The notes beneath the pieces were generated by a model. That model had not been told where the DNA came from. It ran no database searches and worked only from the letters and a program-made list of their open reading frames with translations. This document shows positions 18,561 through 27,467 of a stretch of DNA of 64,000 bases, in pieces. The first letter of the stretch is position 1, and each line of letters begins with the position of its first letter. Source of the stretch: Nitrincola sp048264025. GTDB taxonomy: Bacteria; Pseudomonadota; Gammaproteobacteria; Pseudomonadales; Balneatricaceae. The position numbers and the translations under genes were made by a program. The DNA lies in NCBI RefSeq assembly GCF_048264025.1, contig NZ_JBLXDN010000010.1, forward strand, positions 61,308-125,307. The letters are read 5' to 3'.

Positions 18561-19338
18561 CGCTTGACTCCGGTGGTGTGGTGGGTTTTAGCAGTTCGGG
18601 TTCAGCATCCAGACGGTCATGGCGGTGGTCATGATGGTGGTTGTACAGAGCAAAAGCCTGCGCCTGGCTGCGTCCAAACAGTTCAATAAAGGTCGGATCA
18701 TTGCTTACCCGCTCCGGGTGGCCGGAACAGCAGACGTGACGATTAAGGCAGACCACATGGTCTGTTGCCGACATAACCAGGTGCAGGTCGTGTGAGATCA
18801 TCAGAATGCCGCACTTGCGCTGTTCCCGGATGGCACTGATCAACTGGTAGAGTTCCGTTTGACCGTTAACATCTACACCCTGCACTGGCTCATCCAGGAC
18901 CAATAGACGCGGATTGCGCAGTAGTGCTCTGGCTAGCATGACGCGTTGGGTTTCTCCACCGGACAGATCGTGAAATGAATGCTGTAACAGGTGTCGTGCG
19001 CCGACCTGGTCCAGGGTCATATCCAAAGTGGCAGAATCAGGTTTGAGGCCGATATTCAGAAAACGCCTCACTGTGAGAGGCATGGTTCGATCGATGTGCA
19101 GCTTCTGTGGCATATACCCGACTCTCAGCCCCGGTGTGCGCCATAAACTACCCTGGCTGGGTGAGATTAATCCCAGCACAACACGCACTAGAGTCGTCTT
19201 GCCTGCTCCGTTAGGGCCGATGAGGGTGGTGATGCAGTCATCGTGTAGCGTCAGGGAAACATGACTGAGCACATCCTCCCGGGCAAAACGTACAGAAATG
19301 TCTTCTAGGCGCACAAGATCGCGATCATGATTAGACAT
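18553..19338 (-). CDS. znuC: Zinc ABC transporter ATP-binding protein ZnuC
   Basis: ATPase of the Zn2+ importer, 261 residues. Walker A is GPNGAGKTTL, the ABC signature LSGGETQRVMLARALL, and Walker B LLVLDEPVQG. The C-terminal tail is His-rich (NHHHDHRHDR), often seen in zinc transporter ATPases. The frame opens upstream to 19398 inside zur, but MSNHDRDLVRLEDISVRF is the natural start and overlaps the zur stop by eight bases. Confidence 0.95.
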   Translation of the reverse strand: MSNHDRDLVRLEDISVRFAREDVLSHVSLTLHDDCITTLIGPNGAGKTTLVRVVLGLISPSQGSLWRTPGLRVGYMPQKLHIDRTMPLTVRRFLNIGLKPDSATLDMTLDQVGARHLLQHSFHDLSGGETQRVMLARALLRNPRLLVLDEPVQGVDVNGQTELYQLISAIREQRKCGILMISHDLHLVMSATDHVVCLNRHVCCSGHPERVSNDPTFIELFGRSQAQAFALYNHHHDHRHDRLDAEPELLKPTTPPESSDA

Positions 19339-19831
19339 GCGGTTGAGGGCTTCCTTGTTGGCATTCTGGACAGATACCCAGTACTTCAATAGTTTCACGG
19401 GTAATGGAAAAGCCCAGGCTCTGTGATTGTTGCTTCAGCGCCGCCTGGAGTGGTGTTGCATCGACTTCACGAGCCTGATGGCAGCGCTCGCAGATGAAGA
19501 AGCATCCGGAATGTTGTTTTCCAGGATGAGAACAACCCATATAAGCATTGAGTGAAGCCAGTCGATGCACCAGGCCTTGTTCTTGCAGAAACTCCAATGC
19601 CCGATAAACAGTGGGGGGCGCTGAGTTAAAACCAGCGTCAGCCAGTGCGGGTAGCAGATCATAAGCGCCCAGGGGTTTATGGTTTTGCCAGATTAACCGC
19701 AGCACCAGTTCTCTGACTGGCGTCAGGCGTAGTTGTTGCTCACGGCAAAGTGCTTTAGCGGATGACATGGCTTCATCAATACAGTGCTGATGGTCATTAG
19801 CACAGACAAAGGCTGTATTCTTATCAGGCAT
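19331..19831 (-). CDS. zur: Zinc uptake regulator Zur (Fur family)
   Basis: Zn2+-sensing repressor of zinc uptake genes, 166 residues. The N-terminal winged helix (LTPVRELVLRLIWQNHKPLGAY) is followed by the metal-binding dimerisation domain with CERCHQ and CPEC structural zinc cysteines. It heads the zur-znuC-znuB-MATE operon. A near-perfect Zur operator lies 25 bases upstream of its start, between it and divergent znuA, so it probably autoregulates. Confidence 0.93.
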   Translation of the reverse strand: MPDKNTAFVCANDHQHCIDEAMSSAKALCREQQLRLTPVRELVLRLIWQNHKPLGAYDLLPALADAGFNSAPPTVYRALEFLQEQGLVHRLASLNAYMGCSHPGKQHSGCFFICERCHQAREVDATPLQAALKQQSQSLGFSITRETIEVLGICPECQQGSPQPHV

Positions 19832-19855
19832 GACAGATGCGTTCCGAGGTTATTT

Positions 19856-19868
19856 GTTATATTATAAC
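19856..19868. promoter_or_regulatory. Zur box between zur and znuA
   Basis: GTTATATTATAAC is a perfect palindrome (GTTATA-T-TATAAC) in the 70-bp gap between divergent zur and znuA. It matches the core of the gammaproteobacterial Zur operator (GTTATANTATAAC). Zn-loaded Zur bound here would block both promoters. Confidence 0.88.
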
Positions 19869-19901
19869 CTAAACAGTTAGTAAACGGGATCAGGACCTAT
19901 C

Positions 19902-20930
<1,029 letters not shown>

Positions 20931-20954
20931 TTGAGTTTTATTCACCCAGGGGGC

Positions 20955-20983
20955 TTCACAAGCCTCCAAGGGCTGGATATAAT
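20955..20983 (+). promoter_or_regulatory. Sigma-70 promoter for the tRNA-Leu pair
   Basis: A -35 element TTCACA and a consensus -10 TATAAT are separated by 17 bases. A G+C-rich discriminator (GCGCCCC) follows, as in stringently controlled stable-RNA promoters. The expected start is ~10 bases before the first tRNA. The -35 overlaps a GC-rich inverted repeat (GGGGGCTT/AAGCCTCC) that may end znuA transcription. Confidence 0.8.
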
Positions 20984-20999
20984 GCGCCCCACTTTTGAC

Positions 21000-21086
21000 G
21001 CAGATGTGGTGGAATTGGTAGACACGCTAGCTTCAGGTGCTAGTGCCTTCACGGGCGTGGGAGTTCGAGTCTCCCCATCTGCACCA
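21000..21086 (+). tRNA. tRNA-Leu (CAG), copy 1
   Basis: An 87-nt class II tRNA with encoded CCA. The acceptor arms GCAGATG and CATCTGC pair. The anticodon arm CTAGC-TTCAGGT-GCTAG gives anticodon CAG (21034-21036). There is a long variable arm (TGCCTTCACGGGCGT), and the T arm has GGTTCGA-type sequence (AGTTCGAGT). It closely resembles E. coli tRNA-Leu(CAG). Confidence 0.97.
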
Positions 21087-21119
21087 TCTATGGTGGTGTA
21101 GTGAGTTAAAAGTGAATTT

Positions 21120-21206
21120 GCAGATGTGGTGGAATTGGTAGACACGCTAGCTTCAGGTGCTAGTGCCTTCACGGGCGTGGGAGTTCGAGTCTCCCCATCT
21201 GCACCA
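21120..21206 (+). tRNA. tRNA-Leu (CAG), copy 2
   Basis: Identical base for base to the first tRNA-Leu(CAG), beginning 120 bases later with a 33-base spacer. It includes the encoded CCA. It is probably co-transcribed from the same upstream promoter. A T-rich stretch (CCCCCTTTTTTATT) shortly downstream could serve for termination, although no strong hairpin precedes it. Confidence 0.97.
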
Positions 21207-21309
21207 ATGTTGATATACCCTCCCTGATATTATTTTTATCCCCCTTTTTTATTCGTCATCAGATTTCAGTCTGAGGTGATGTTGGTCCTTTTGTATTAAT
21301 TTTTCTTAC

Positions 21310-21436
21310 GCATCCATGCACCCGCGGCAGGGCCTGCCCCGCGAGCGGGGCGAGTGTTTTGGGTATACCGTACATCCTGTACATGCGCCGCTCCTGTGCA
21401 TCCATGCACCCGCGGCATACCGTACATCCTGTACAT
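21310..21436. repeat. REP-like extragenic palindromic repeat pair
   Basis: Two 20-base units, GCATCCATGCACCCGCGGCA (21310-21329 and 21398-21417), are each followed by a second unit ATACCGTACATCCTGTACAT (21365-21384 and 21417-21436). Both units are internally palindromic (GCAT-CC-ATGC; GTAC-ATCCT-GTAC). In the first copy a perfect GCCCCGC-GA-GCGGGGC hairpin (21336-21351) and more sequence separates the units; in the second they are directly fused. The 343-base stretch from the second tRNA to the small gene at 21550 otherwise holds only a terminator. Likely a dispersed intergenic element. Confidence 0.8.
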
Positions 21437-21468
21437 AAAAAAAGCCCACTCAGGTGACTGAGTAGGCT
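21437..21468 (-). terminator. Rho-independent terminator after the small membrane-protein gene
   Basis: Read on the minus strand, AGCCTACTCAG-TCAC-CTGAGTGGGCT forms an 11-position stem with one mismatch and a 4-base loop, followed by a run of seven T. It lies ~82 bases downstream of the 41-residue membrane-protein gene and fits as its terminator. Confidence 0.85.
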
Positions 21469-21549
21469 GCTGCATAACTTGGGATGGGTGAGATCGGTGC
21501 TTGCTTGGCCGGATGAAGTGCCTGCAACTGCAGCTAAATAAACGGTGAG

Positions 21550-21675
21550 TTAAACGACCAGTACGCCTATCTGAAAGGCTAAAGGTAAAATGGCTACCAG
21601 AAATGCAGCAACGATCAACAAAATAGAAGGTATCAGCCCTAAAGTTTCATAGGCTTCATCAGATGCATGGCTCAT
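21550..21675 (-). CDS. Small single-pass membrane protein (41 residues), unknown function
   Basis: A short gene with strong support: an AGGAG ribosome site six bases before ATG, an intact frame of 41 codons and a rho-independent terminator after the stop. The product begins MSHASDEAYETLGLIPSILL. A ~14-residue polar N-terminus is followed by about 26 residues that are nearly all hydrophobic (IVAAFLVAILPLAFQIGVLVV at the end). One membrane helix with a proline kink is predicted, with no charged residue after the N-terminus. I do not recognise the family. It could be an accessory subunit of a membrane complex. It is flanked by inverted repeats and tRNAs, with no obvious partner gene. Confidence 0.72.
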   Translation of the reverse strand: MSHASDEAYETLGLIPSILLIVAAFLVAILPLAFQIGVLVV

Positions 21676-21855
21676 AAATTACTCCTGAAGTGCAAGGTAT
21701 TTGCATTTAACTTGAGTAGAGCAAAATGAGTGCCAGTTTTATTCTGTGTTGCTTTTTTTGAATCAATTAATTGATATATAAGGAATATTATTGTTTCTTT
21801 AAAGTAGATGATAGCATTGATGTAGGTGAATACAGGCATCAATGAGCTGTTTATC

Positions 21856-21900
21856 TGCCATTTATGCCATGTGTGCCAGATGCTATTGTCATAAATGGCA
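21856..21900 (-). repeat. Inverted repeat downstream of trmL
   Basis: TGCCATTTATG and CATAAATGGCA are perfect 11-base inverted arms with a 23-base spacer, starting nine bases beyond the trmL stop. A second, shorter inverted repeat (CATTGATG / CATCAATG, 21815-21844) lies next to it. No T-run follows, so a rho-independent terminator is not clear. The 233-base gap between trmL and the small membrane-protein gene otherwise shows only AT-rich sequence with a 14-base palindrome at 21762-21775. Confidence 0.6.
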
Positions 21901-21908
21901 TAGTTGAG

Positions 21909-22373
21909 CTACGCTAATCCCTTAAAATCTTGTTGCCGTAAGGCTTCATATACCAGTACAGCGACACTGTTGGATAGGTTAAGACTGCGGCTATTGAGGT
22001 GCATTGGGAGCCGTAGAATATGGTCTGGAGCTAAGATTTCCAACAGTTCAGCTGGTAAGCCGCGGGTTTCCGGGCCAAATAGCAGATAATCACCCGGCTC
22101 AAATATGGCTTGGGTGTAGCGCTGCTTCCCCTTGGTGGACAAAGCAAACAGGCGCGACGGGGTTGCTTGCTGCAAAAAGGTTTCAAAGTCTGGCCAGACC
22201 TTCACTTGAGCGTATTCGTGATAATCCAGTCCTGCTCGACGTAGGGACTTCTCTTCCATGGAAAAACCTAGCGGTTCGATAAGGTGCAGATGGCAACCTG
22301 TGTTAGCTGCCAATCGTATTACGTTGCCTGTGTTGGGAGGTATTTCAGGTTGGTAAAGGACAATGTTAATCAT
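21909..22373 (-). CDS. trmL: tRNA (cytidine(34)/uridine(34)-2'-O)-methyltransferase TrmL
   Basis: A SPOUT-class enzyme that 2'-O-methylates position 34 of certain tRNA-Leu species (CAA and modified UAA). At 154 residues it is the small TrmL form. Knot-fold motifs are NTGNVIRLAANTG (near 16), FGPETRGLP (near 100) and LRLPMHLNSRSLNLSNSVAV (near 120). The frame opens upstream, but MINIVLYQPEIPPNTG is the canonical N-terminus. Its ATG overlaps the stop of the GGDEF-EAL gene (ATGA). Confidence 0.94.
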   Translation of the reverse strand: MINIVLYQPEIPPNTGNVIRLAANTGCHLHLIEPLGFSMEEKSLRRAGLDYHEYAQVKVWPDFETFLQQATPSRLFALSTKGKQRYTQAIFEPGDYLLFGPETRGLPAELLEILAPDHILRLPMHLNSRSLNLSNSVAVLVYEALRQQDFKGLA

Positions 22374-25063
22374 AAAAACTGCCGGGTAAAGGCTTCCAGA
22401 GTTAAGGGGTGGCTGAACAGGTATCCCTGATATGAGAAGCAACCAAAGCCTTCCAGCATGGATCTTTGCTCTTCCGTTTCCACCCCTTCTGCAATAACGG
22501 CCAGGTCAAGGCTACGGGCGAGGGAGACAATGGTTTTGGCTATGTCAGCATGGTGCTGATCATGCAGCATGTCACTGACGAACGACTTGTCGATCTTTAA
22601 CTGATCCAGAGGCAGACGCTTCAGATAGGACAGCGATGAATACCCGGTACCAAAGTCATCCAGTGAAAAGCTGATACCCCTGGCTTTCAGCAGGTCCATC
22701 TTTGTGATGGTGTCATCAATATCTTCAAGCAACATACTTTCAGTGATTTCTAGCTTCAATCTGTGTGGATTGCACTGAGTCTTTTCAATAATGCTGAGTA
22801 CCTGATTAACAAAATTGGTTTGCTGAAACTGTTTGGGACTGATGTTAACGGCCAGCTCCAGGTGGCGCCATCTAGGATCTTTTTCCCAGATTGTCAGCTG
22901 CTTGCAGGCTTGCTCTAACACCCATTGCCCGATTGGCAGGATCAGGCCGGTTTCTTCGGCTATTGGGATGAACTCCACGGGAGAGACGATACCTCTTTCC
23001 GGGTGTTGCCAGCGTAGCAGTATTTCAGCACCGGATACCTGTCCTTGATGACTGATCTGTGGCTGATACACCAGGAAAAAAGCCTGCTGCTGAATGCCCT
23101 GACGTATATCCCTGGCCAAGGTGGCATGCTCAGTAACACGGATCTGCATGGCAGGATCGAAGAAACGAAAGGTGTTGCGTCCTGCAGCCTTGGCCTGGTA
23201 CATGGCCAGATCCGCCTGTTTTAACAATTCGTCAATACTCTCTTCCTTGCCACGAAACAAGGTGACACCAATGCTCAGGGTACTGAAGTGTTCGAGGTTT
23301 TCGAAGTGGTAGGGTTGGCAAAGGGAGTGTAATAGTTTCTGGCACAAATGATCGATCATCACAGATGCCTGATCCATCTCCTCTCCCAGCTCTTCCAGTA
23401 GAATAATAAACTCGTCACCCCCGAGGCGTGCCACAGTATCGGCTCGGCGTACACCGGCAGATAAGCGTTCGGCAACCTGCTTCAGCAGCAGATCACCGGT
23501 GTGATGGCCCCGCGTATCATTCAGGGTTTTAAAGTCATCCAGGTCGAGGTATAGAATACCGCCGATGCTCTTGTGGCGGTGGCTGTTTTCCAGAGCATGC
23601 TCCAGACGATCCATCAGCAACTGCCTGTTTGGCAGAAGTGTCAACTGATCATAAAAAGCCAGTTGCCGTATACGGATTTCAGCTTCCTTGCGGTCGGTTA
23701 CATCCAGTAGGGTGACAACATAGTTGATGATGGAGCCGTCATAATCGTTGATAACAGCCGAAATACTGGTCCACTGCAGGAAACCAAGGCCACCCTTGCG
23801 CTGGCTCCAGACTTCATCTTGCCATACACCGTGCTTTTCCAAGGCTTCGTTGATCAAATCAAAGCTTGTGTTTTCATCTTTGATTTTAATACAGCTCAGG
23901 CTCTTGCCAGTGACTTCGTCTGGCGTAAAACCCGTTATGCGCGTAAACGCCTGGTTGACTTTGAGAATGATTCGGTTGTGATCAGTAACCAGTATGCCTT
24001 CACCAGATTCAAATACAGTCGCCGCAATATTCAGGTCGTTGACCATTGATTGCATGGCATTGCCAACCTGGTTGTACTCTGCAATACCGGTGGTTTGAAA
24101 AATACTCCCTCTGATTCCCCTCTGGGTGGCATTGATGAATTCGAGCAACCGGGAGATAGCGCGGTTATGACTAATATGCAGGAGCCAGCCAGCGATGACC
24201 AAAAGAACAATGAAGCCTATGGCGAACAACACAAATGAACGGGTGAAGTGCTCGGTCCGATGGGTGAATCGTTCAGAGGCTAGGGCCAGAGAAATCGAAA
24301 AGCGGGTCGCTTCTCCGGCAATTATTAATGGCTGGCTTTGCCAATGGGCGGTGATTTCGTTCTGATCAATAGGGTTTAAATAGCTGCTTTCATCAAGACG
24401 GTTGAGACGGCTGGCGCGGATTAATGTGTTATTCTGACTGTCATGAATGCTGATTTCATCCAGGTCAGCCATGTTCAGTAGCTCTTGAATAAAATAGCGG
24501 TTCTGCCCTATTGCCAGTCCTGTGACCATATAGCCACGCAGTTGGATGGTTGAAGGGTCAAATATGGGAACAGACCGGATAATAGACAGGTTATTCGAAC
24601 CTACTGGCTTCCATTCTGAGGTGTAGAGAATAGGTGAGTCCATTTCAGCGATAATTTTATCTGCACTGTAGAGTGGCATGCCGGCATCAAAAAGCAATTG
24701 GCCATCAGGGCTGAGCAGAAAAAAAAGATCCAGAAGGGCACCACGGTCAGAATCCTGAAATAATAGAATCATGTCCTCTGTGACTGAGTCAAAACCAGGG
24801 TCCTCGGTAAGCAGTGATGTAAAAACGCGGTTGAAAGACGCTACATCAAGATAGGCATTCAATAGATCAAGACGGTTTTCAATCAGGCTTTGAACTGTTC
24901 GGTGACGTTGCTCAAGTGTATTGCTGATTTCAGTCTGAAGCTGGACTTCGCTTGATTTTGCAGAATAGAGACTCGCTGCCAGCAGAGCCATCAGGCCGAG
25001 AAAACCAAAAATCAGAGATATCCGGGTTGTGAAGGTAAGTGCCCATGGTTTGACTGCCGTCAT
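22370..25063 (-). CDS. Membrane sensor c-di-GMP protein (periplasmic sensor-PAS-GGDEF-EAL)
   Basis: An 897-residue protein. An N-terminal helix (~13-32), a periplasmic sensor domain of about 240 residues and a second helix (FAIGFIVLLVIAGWLL, ~275-295) are followed by a HAMP-like linker, a PAS domain (VFESGEGILVTDHNRIIL), GGDEF (intact, near 547) and EAL. The EAL signature reads EILLRW (near 680), keeping the catalytic Glu, and the downstream DDFGTGYSSL and KIDKSFV motifs are intact. Both cyclase and phosphodiesterase activities are possible. It overlaps trmL by four bases. Signal unknown. Confidence 0.9.
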   Translation of the reverse strand: MTAVKPWALTFTTRISLIFGFLGLMALLAASLYSAKSSEVQLQTEISNTLEQRHRTVQSLIENRLDLLNAYLDVASFNRVFTSLLTEDPGFDSVTEDMILLFQDSDRGALLDLFFLLSPDGQLLFDAGMPLYSADKIIAEMDSPILYTSEWKPVGSNNLSIIRSVPIFDPSTIQLRGYMVTGLAIGQNRYFIQELLNMADLDEISIHDSQNNTLIRASRLNRLDESSYLNPIDQNEITAHWQSQPLIIAGEATRFSISLALASERFTHRTEHFTRSFVLFAIGFIVLLVIAGWLLHISHNRAISRLLEFINATQRGIRGSIFQTTGIAEYNQVGNAMQSMVNDLNIAATVFESGEGILVTDHNRIILKVNQAFTRITGFTPDEVTGKSLSCIKIKDENTSFDLINEALEKHGVWQDEVWSQRKGGLGFLQWTSISAVINDYDGSIINYVVTLLDVTDRKEAEIRIRQLAFYDQLTLLPNRQLLMDRLEHALENSHRHKSIGGILYLDLDDFKTLNDTRGHHTGDLLLKQVAERLSAGVRRADTVARLGGDEFIILLEELGEEMDQASVMIDHLCQKLLHSLCQPYHFENLEHFSTLSIGVTLFRGKEESIDELLKQADLAMYQAKAAGRNTFRFFDPAMQIRVTEHATLARDIRQGIQQQAFFLVYQPQISHQGQVSGAEILLRWQHPERGIVSPVEFIPIAEETGLILPIGQWVLEQACKQLTIWEKDPRWRHLELAVNISPKQFQQTNFVNQVLSIIEKTQCNPHRLKLEITESMLLEDIDDTITKMDLLKARGISFSLDDFGTGYSSLSYLKRLPLDQLKIDKSFVSDMLHDQHHADIAKTIVSLARSLDLAVIAEGVETEEQRSMLEGFGCFSYQGYLFSHPLTLEAFTRQFL

Positions 25064-25157
25064 ATACTACCCAAGATCCGCATAACCCGACTTTCCACGT
25101 TGTTTTAGCTTATATTTTGAGGTTTTATTATAGGCAGAAATGGTATGCGGCGTCACG

Positions 25158-26096
25158 TTACGGTTCTAGTTCTGTTAATCTAAGATAATAGGCTTGCTGC
25201 TGTTGAAGAAACTGCGTGAGAGATTCTGCACTCATATAACGAACGGGCTGATGAATAATCTCTTCAGTCACGTAGATAAATCGCGGGTCACTAATCGCAT
25301 TATGCAGCGCTGAAATCAGGATCTGCTGCTGAGATGGTGGTGTTGTGGCAGGTACAACCAGCATACGAACTGAAGACATCTGTAAATCATAGCCTAGCTC
25401 TTTCAGCGTAGGCACAGTGGCGTAGTGTTTTAGCCGACTGTTTCCTAATCCAGCTAAGAGTTGCATGTTACCCGCATCAACGAACTTAGAGTGACTGCCG
25501 CCACTAAAGCCAATATCCACATCACCCGCCATTACTAAGGTGGCCATGGCGCTGCCTCCTGTAACAGGTATTATTCGGGCAATAAATCCCTCCTGTCTGG
25601 CAATATGGTTCATGATTCTTCTATCGGTCAGGGTTTGTGAAGCAAAGGTGATTTCTCCTTCTTGACGAGCATACTCAAGGAATTCACTCCAGTTGCTGAA
25701 GGGGCTGCTCTGACGTGTAACCAACGCCTGCTGATCTTTCGAAAAAGCGCCGATATATGCAAAATCGTTTAAGTCGTATGAAGCACGCATCTCTAGCGGA
25801 TAGTTGGTAAAAGGCATGGAAGGTGTAAACAGCAGCATGTAACCTTGCTCGTGGCTTGTCGCCAGCATCGCGGCAGCCGCCCCGCCACCGATGCCTGGTC
25901 GGTACTGTATGTTGACAGGTTGCCCGAGTTGTTCTGATAACACCTCAGCCAGTACGCTGCCCTGAGTGGACATGGATCCACCCTGTTCAAATCCGATTAG
26001 CAGGGTCAAAGGGCGCGCCGGGAAGGACTCTTCAGCTGATAAAGCTACACTGAAAAGCAGCAGTTGAATCAAGCAAGCAAGCTTCAAAATTTTCAC
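25158..26096 (-). CDS. Tripartite tricarboxylate transporter substrate-binding protein (TctC/Bug family)
   Basis: A periplasmic binding protein of about 312 residues with a signal peptide (ILKLACLIQLLLFSVALSAEE) and the Bug-family fold (FPARPLTLLIGFEQGGSM, NIQYRPGIGGGAAAAML). Translation is best placed at a GTG (VKILKLAC) because AAGGAGGTG lies seven bases before it, although the frame opens ten codons earlier. No tctA or tctB membrane genes are adjacent, so it may feed a distant transporter or act in signalling. The ligand is unknown. Confidence 0.88.
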   Translation of the reverse strand: MKILKLACLIQLLLFSVALSAEESFPARPLTLLIGFEQGGSMSTQGSVLAEVLSEQLGQPVNIQYRPGIGGGAAAAMLATSHEQGYMLLFTPSMPFTNYPLEMRASYDLNDFAYIGAFSKDQQALVTRQSSPFSNWSEFLEYARQEGEITFASQTLTDRRIMNHIARQEGFIARIIPVTGGSAMATLVMAGDVDIGFSGGSHSKFVDAGNMQLLAGLGNSRLKHYATVPTLKELGYDLQMSSVRMLVVPATTPPSQQQILISALHNAISDPRFIYVTEEIIHQPVRYMSAESLTQFLQQQQAYYLRLTELEP

Positions 26097-26191
26097 GGCG
26101 GACACCTCCTTGGGATCAGGGATCAATCAAAAGGTTTGAAATGTCTCGCAAGCCTATCCGTCGTTCCTGCGGTGCACCCTTTCAGATCAGT

Positions 26192-26851
26192 CTAGACTGA
26201 TTTCAGGCGTTCAGCTAACCAATGGCCTATTTCTCGAATTTGCTCCAGGCAAACAGCATGTTGCATAGGGTAGCTGGTATAGGCTACCGGGTATCCTGCT
26301 TCACTCAGCAGGTCACGGGCTTTCTGGCCCAGCGTTTCGGGAACAATATCATCATGCCTGCCATGCATTATCAGGATAGGCAGGGCCTGGTTGGTGGGGC
26401 GATGCTGAACCTGCTCGGCGGTGGCAAAATAGGTCGATAATGCCAGCAGCCCGGCAAGCTGGTGTGGGAAGGTTAGGGCTGCGTGGTAGGCGACAGCACC
26501 TCCCTGCGAGAAACCGGCTAGCAGAATGCGCTCTGGCGCTATGCCTGCGGCTATTTGTTGTTCAATCAGTTGAGTGACGGCCTGGGCTGATTTGATCAGT
26601 TGTTCGCTGTCGACCTTGCGGTCAATATTCATTTCCAGAATATCGTACCAGGCCGGCATCACCATCCCGCCATTAATGGTCACTGGCATTTCTGGCGCAT
26701 GTGGAAAGATAAACCGCGTAGCCAGGCTGTCAGGCAGCCCTAGCTCCGGTACGATAGGTTCAAAGTCATGACCATTGGCTCCCAGGCCATGTAGCCAGAT
26801 GACACAGCTATCGGCTGGCTTTTTAGGTTCGATTACAACGCTGGATAGCAT
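26192..26851 (-). CDS. Carboxylesterase/phospholipase-type alpha/beta hydrolase
   Basis: A 219-residue cytoplasmic serine hydrolase related to bacterial carboxylesterase EstB and acyl-protein thioesterases. The oxyanion region is WLHGLGANGHDFEPIV (near 19). The nucleophile Ser115 is in GFSQGG, the Asp is in HGRHDDIVPE and the His is in PMQHAVC. It is the last ordinary gene before the nif cluster, which ends 88 bases away. Confidence 0.92.
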   Translation of the reverse strand: MLSSVVIEPKKPADSCVIWLHGLGANGHDFEPIVPELGLPDSLATRFIFPHAPEMPVTINGGMVMPAWYDILEMNIDRKVDSEQLIKSAQAVTQLIEQQIAAGIAPERILLAGFSQGGAVAYHAALTFPHQLAGLLALSTYFATAEQVQHRPTNQALPILIMHGRHDDIVPETLGQKARDLLSEAGYPVAYTSYPMQHAVCLEQIREIGHWLAERLKSV

Positions 26852-26939
26852 GGATTTAAGGCTCCTGAAATGATGGCTAATCAGCGCAGCTTACCAGTTT
26901 CAGTAGAGGCCGCAAACCACGCTTAATTCAGTGTTATAC

Positions 26940-27221
26940 CTAGTCCAGACCTCTGGCTTCATGGGTGTGGCATTTTTTCGGGCATACCCGGGCGCAGGAG
27001 CCACAGCCGATACAGTCAGCGGCGTTGGCAATCACCATGATACTGACCACATCATCCATATCGTCATCATCATCGGGTTCACGTTCCTCCAGAGTGAAAA
27101 CATCGCGAGGACAGACTTTGTAGCAGCGCCCACAGCCGATGCAGGTTTCCTCATTTAGGTGAACAACAAATTCAGGTGTCCAGGTGCTGCCACCCCGGGT
27201 TAAGCCGGTGATCGGATTCAT
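26940..27221 (-). CDS. fdxB: Nif-specific ferredoxin III (FdxB), two [4Fe-4S]
   Basis: A 93-residue ferredoxin with two cluster-binding motifs: CIGCGRCYKVCP (near 31) and CIGCGSCARVCPKKC (near 70). They are separated by a very acidic linker (five consecutive Asp). The N-terminus (ITGLTRGGSTWTPEFV) is typical of FdxB, which is encoded at the end of nifENX operons. Probably supplies electrons during FeMo-cofactor assembly. The start overlaps the DUF683 stop (ATGA). It is the last gene of the nifE operon. Confidence 0.93.
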   Translation of the reverse strand: MNPITGLTRGGSTWTPEFVVHLNEETCIGCGRCYKVCPRDVFTLEEREPDDDDDMDDVVSIMVIANAADCIGCGSCARVCPKKCHTHEARGLD

Positions 27222-27442
27222 ACCCTGCTCTCCTCTGTCTGCTGAGCTTGTTCCAAAGCTTGTCGGGCTTTATCCCACTCCTCACAGGCGGCATAGGTTG
27301 AGGCTGAGAGTGCCGGTAGCTTGTCATAGGCCGCTGGCAGACCATCCTCTACCAGGTCATGCAGCTCCATGGCCTGTTCACCGGCTATGCGACGTGCACG
27401 GCGCAGTTGTTTTTCCAGTGTCTTTATCTCATTTTCATTCAT
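27218..27442 (-). CDS. CCE_0567-family (DUF683) nif-associated protein
   Basis: A 74-residue, mostly helical, highly charged protein (KTLEKQLRRARRIAGEQAMEL) matching the small DUF683 proteins found between the DUF269 gene and fdxB in many diazotrophs. A cyanobacterial member forms a helical hairpin and was reported to bind metal. Role in nitrogen fixation unknown; inferred to act in cofactor assembly from its position. Confidence 0.85.
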   Translation of the reverse strand: MNENEIKTLEKQLRRARRIAGEQAMELHDLVEDGLPAAYDKLPALSASTYAACEEWDKARQALEQAQQTEESRV

Positions 27443-27467
27443 TGTCAGGCGTCCTTATTTACCAGGG

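Noticed and set aside
20942..21172. Minus-strand frame with an internally repeated peptide over the tRNA-Leu genes
   Set aside because: The repeat is simply the two identical tRNA genes translated; no ribosome site and no independent coding signal. It overlaps two structurally perfect tRNAs.
21310..21436. CRISPR array
   Set aside because: There are only two copies of each unit with unequal spacing and palindromic structure; no cas genes are present. It fits a REP-like element.
21762..21775. Possible FNR/Anr box (ATCAATTAATTGAT)
   Set aside because: An FNR box is TTGAT-N4-ATCAA. Here the half-sites are inside out (ATCAA-N4-TTGAT), so it is only a palindrome of similar composition.
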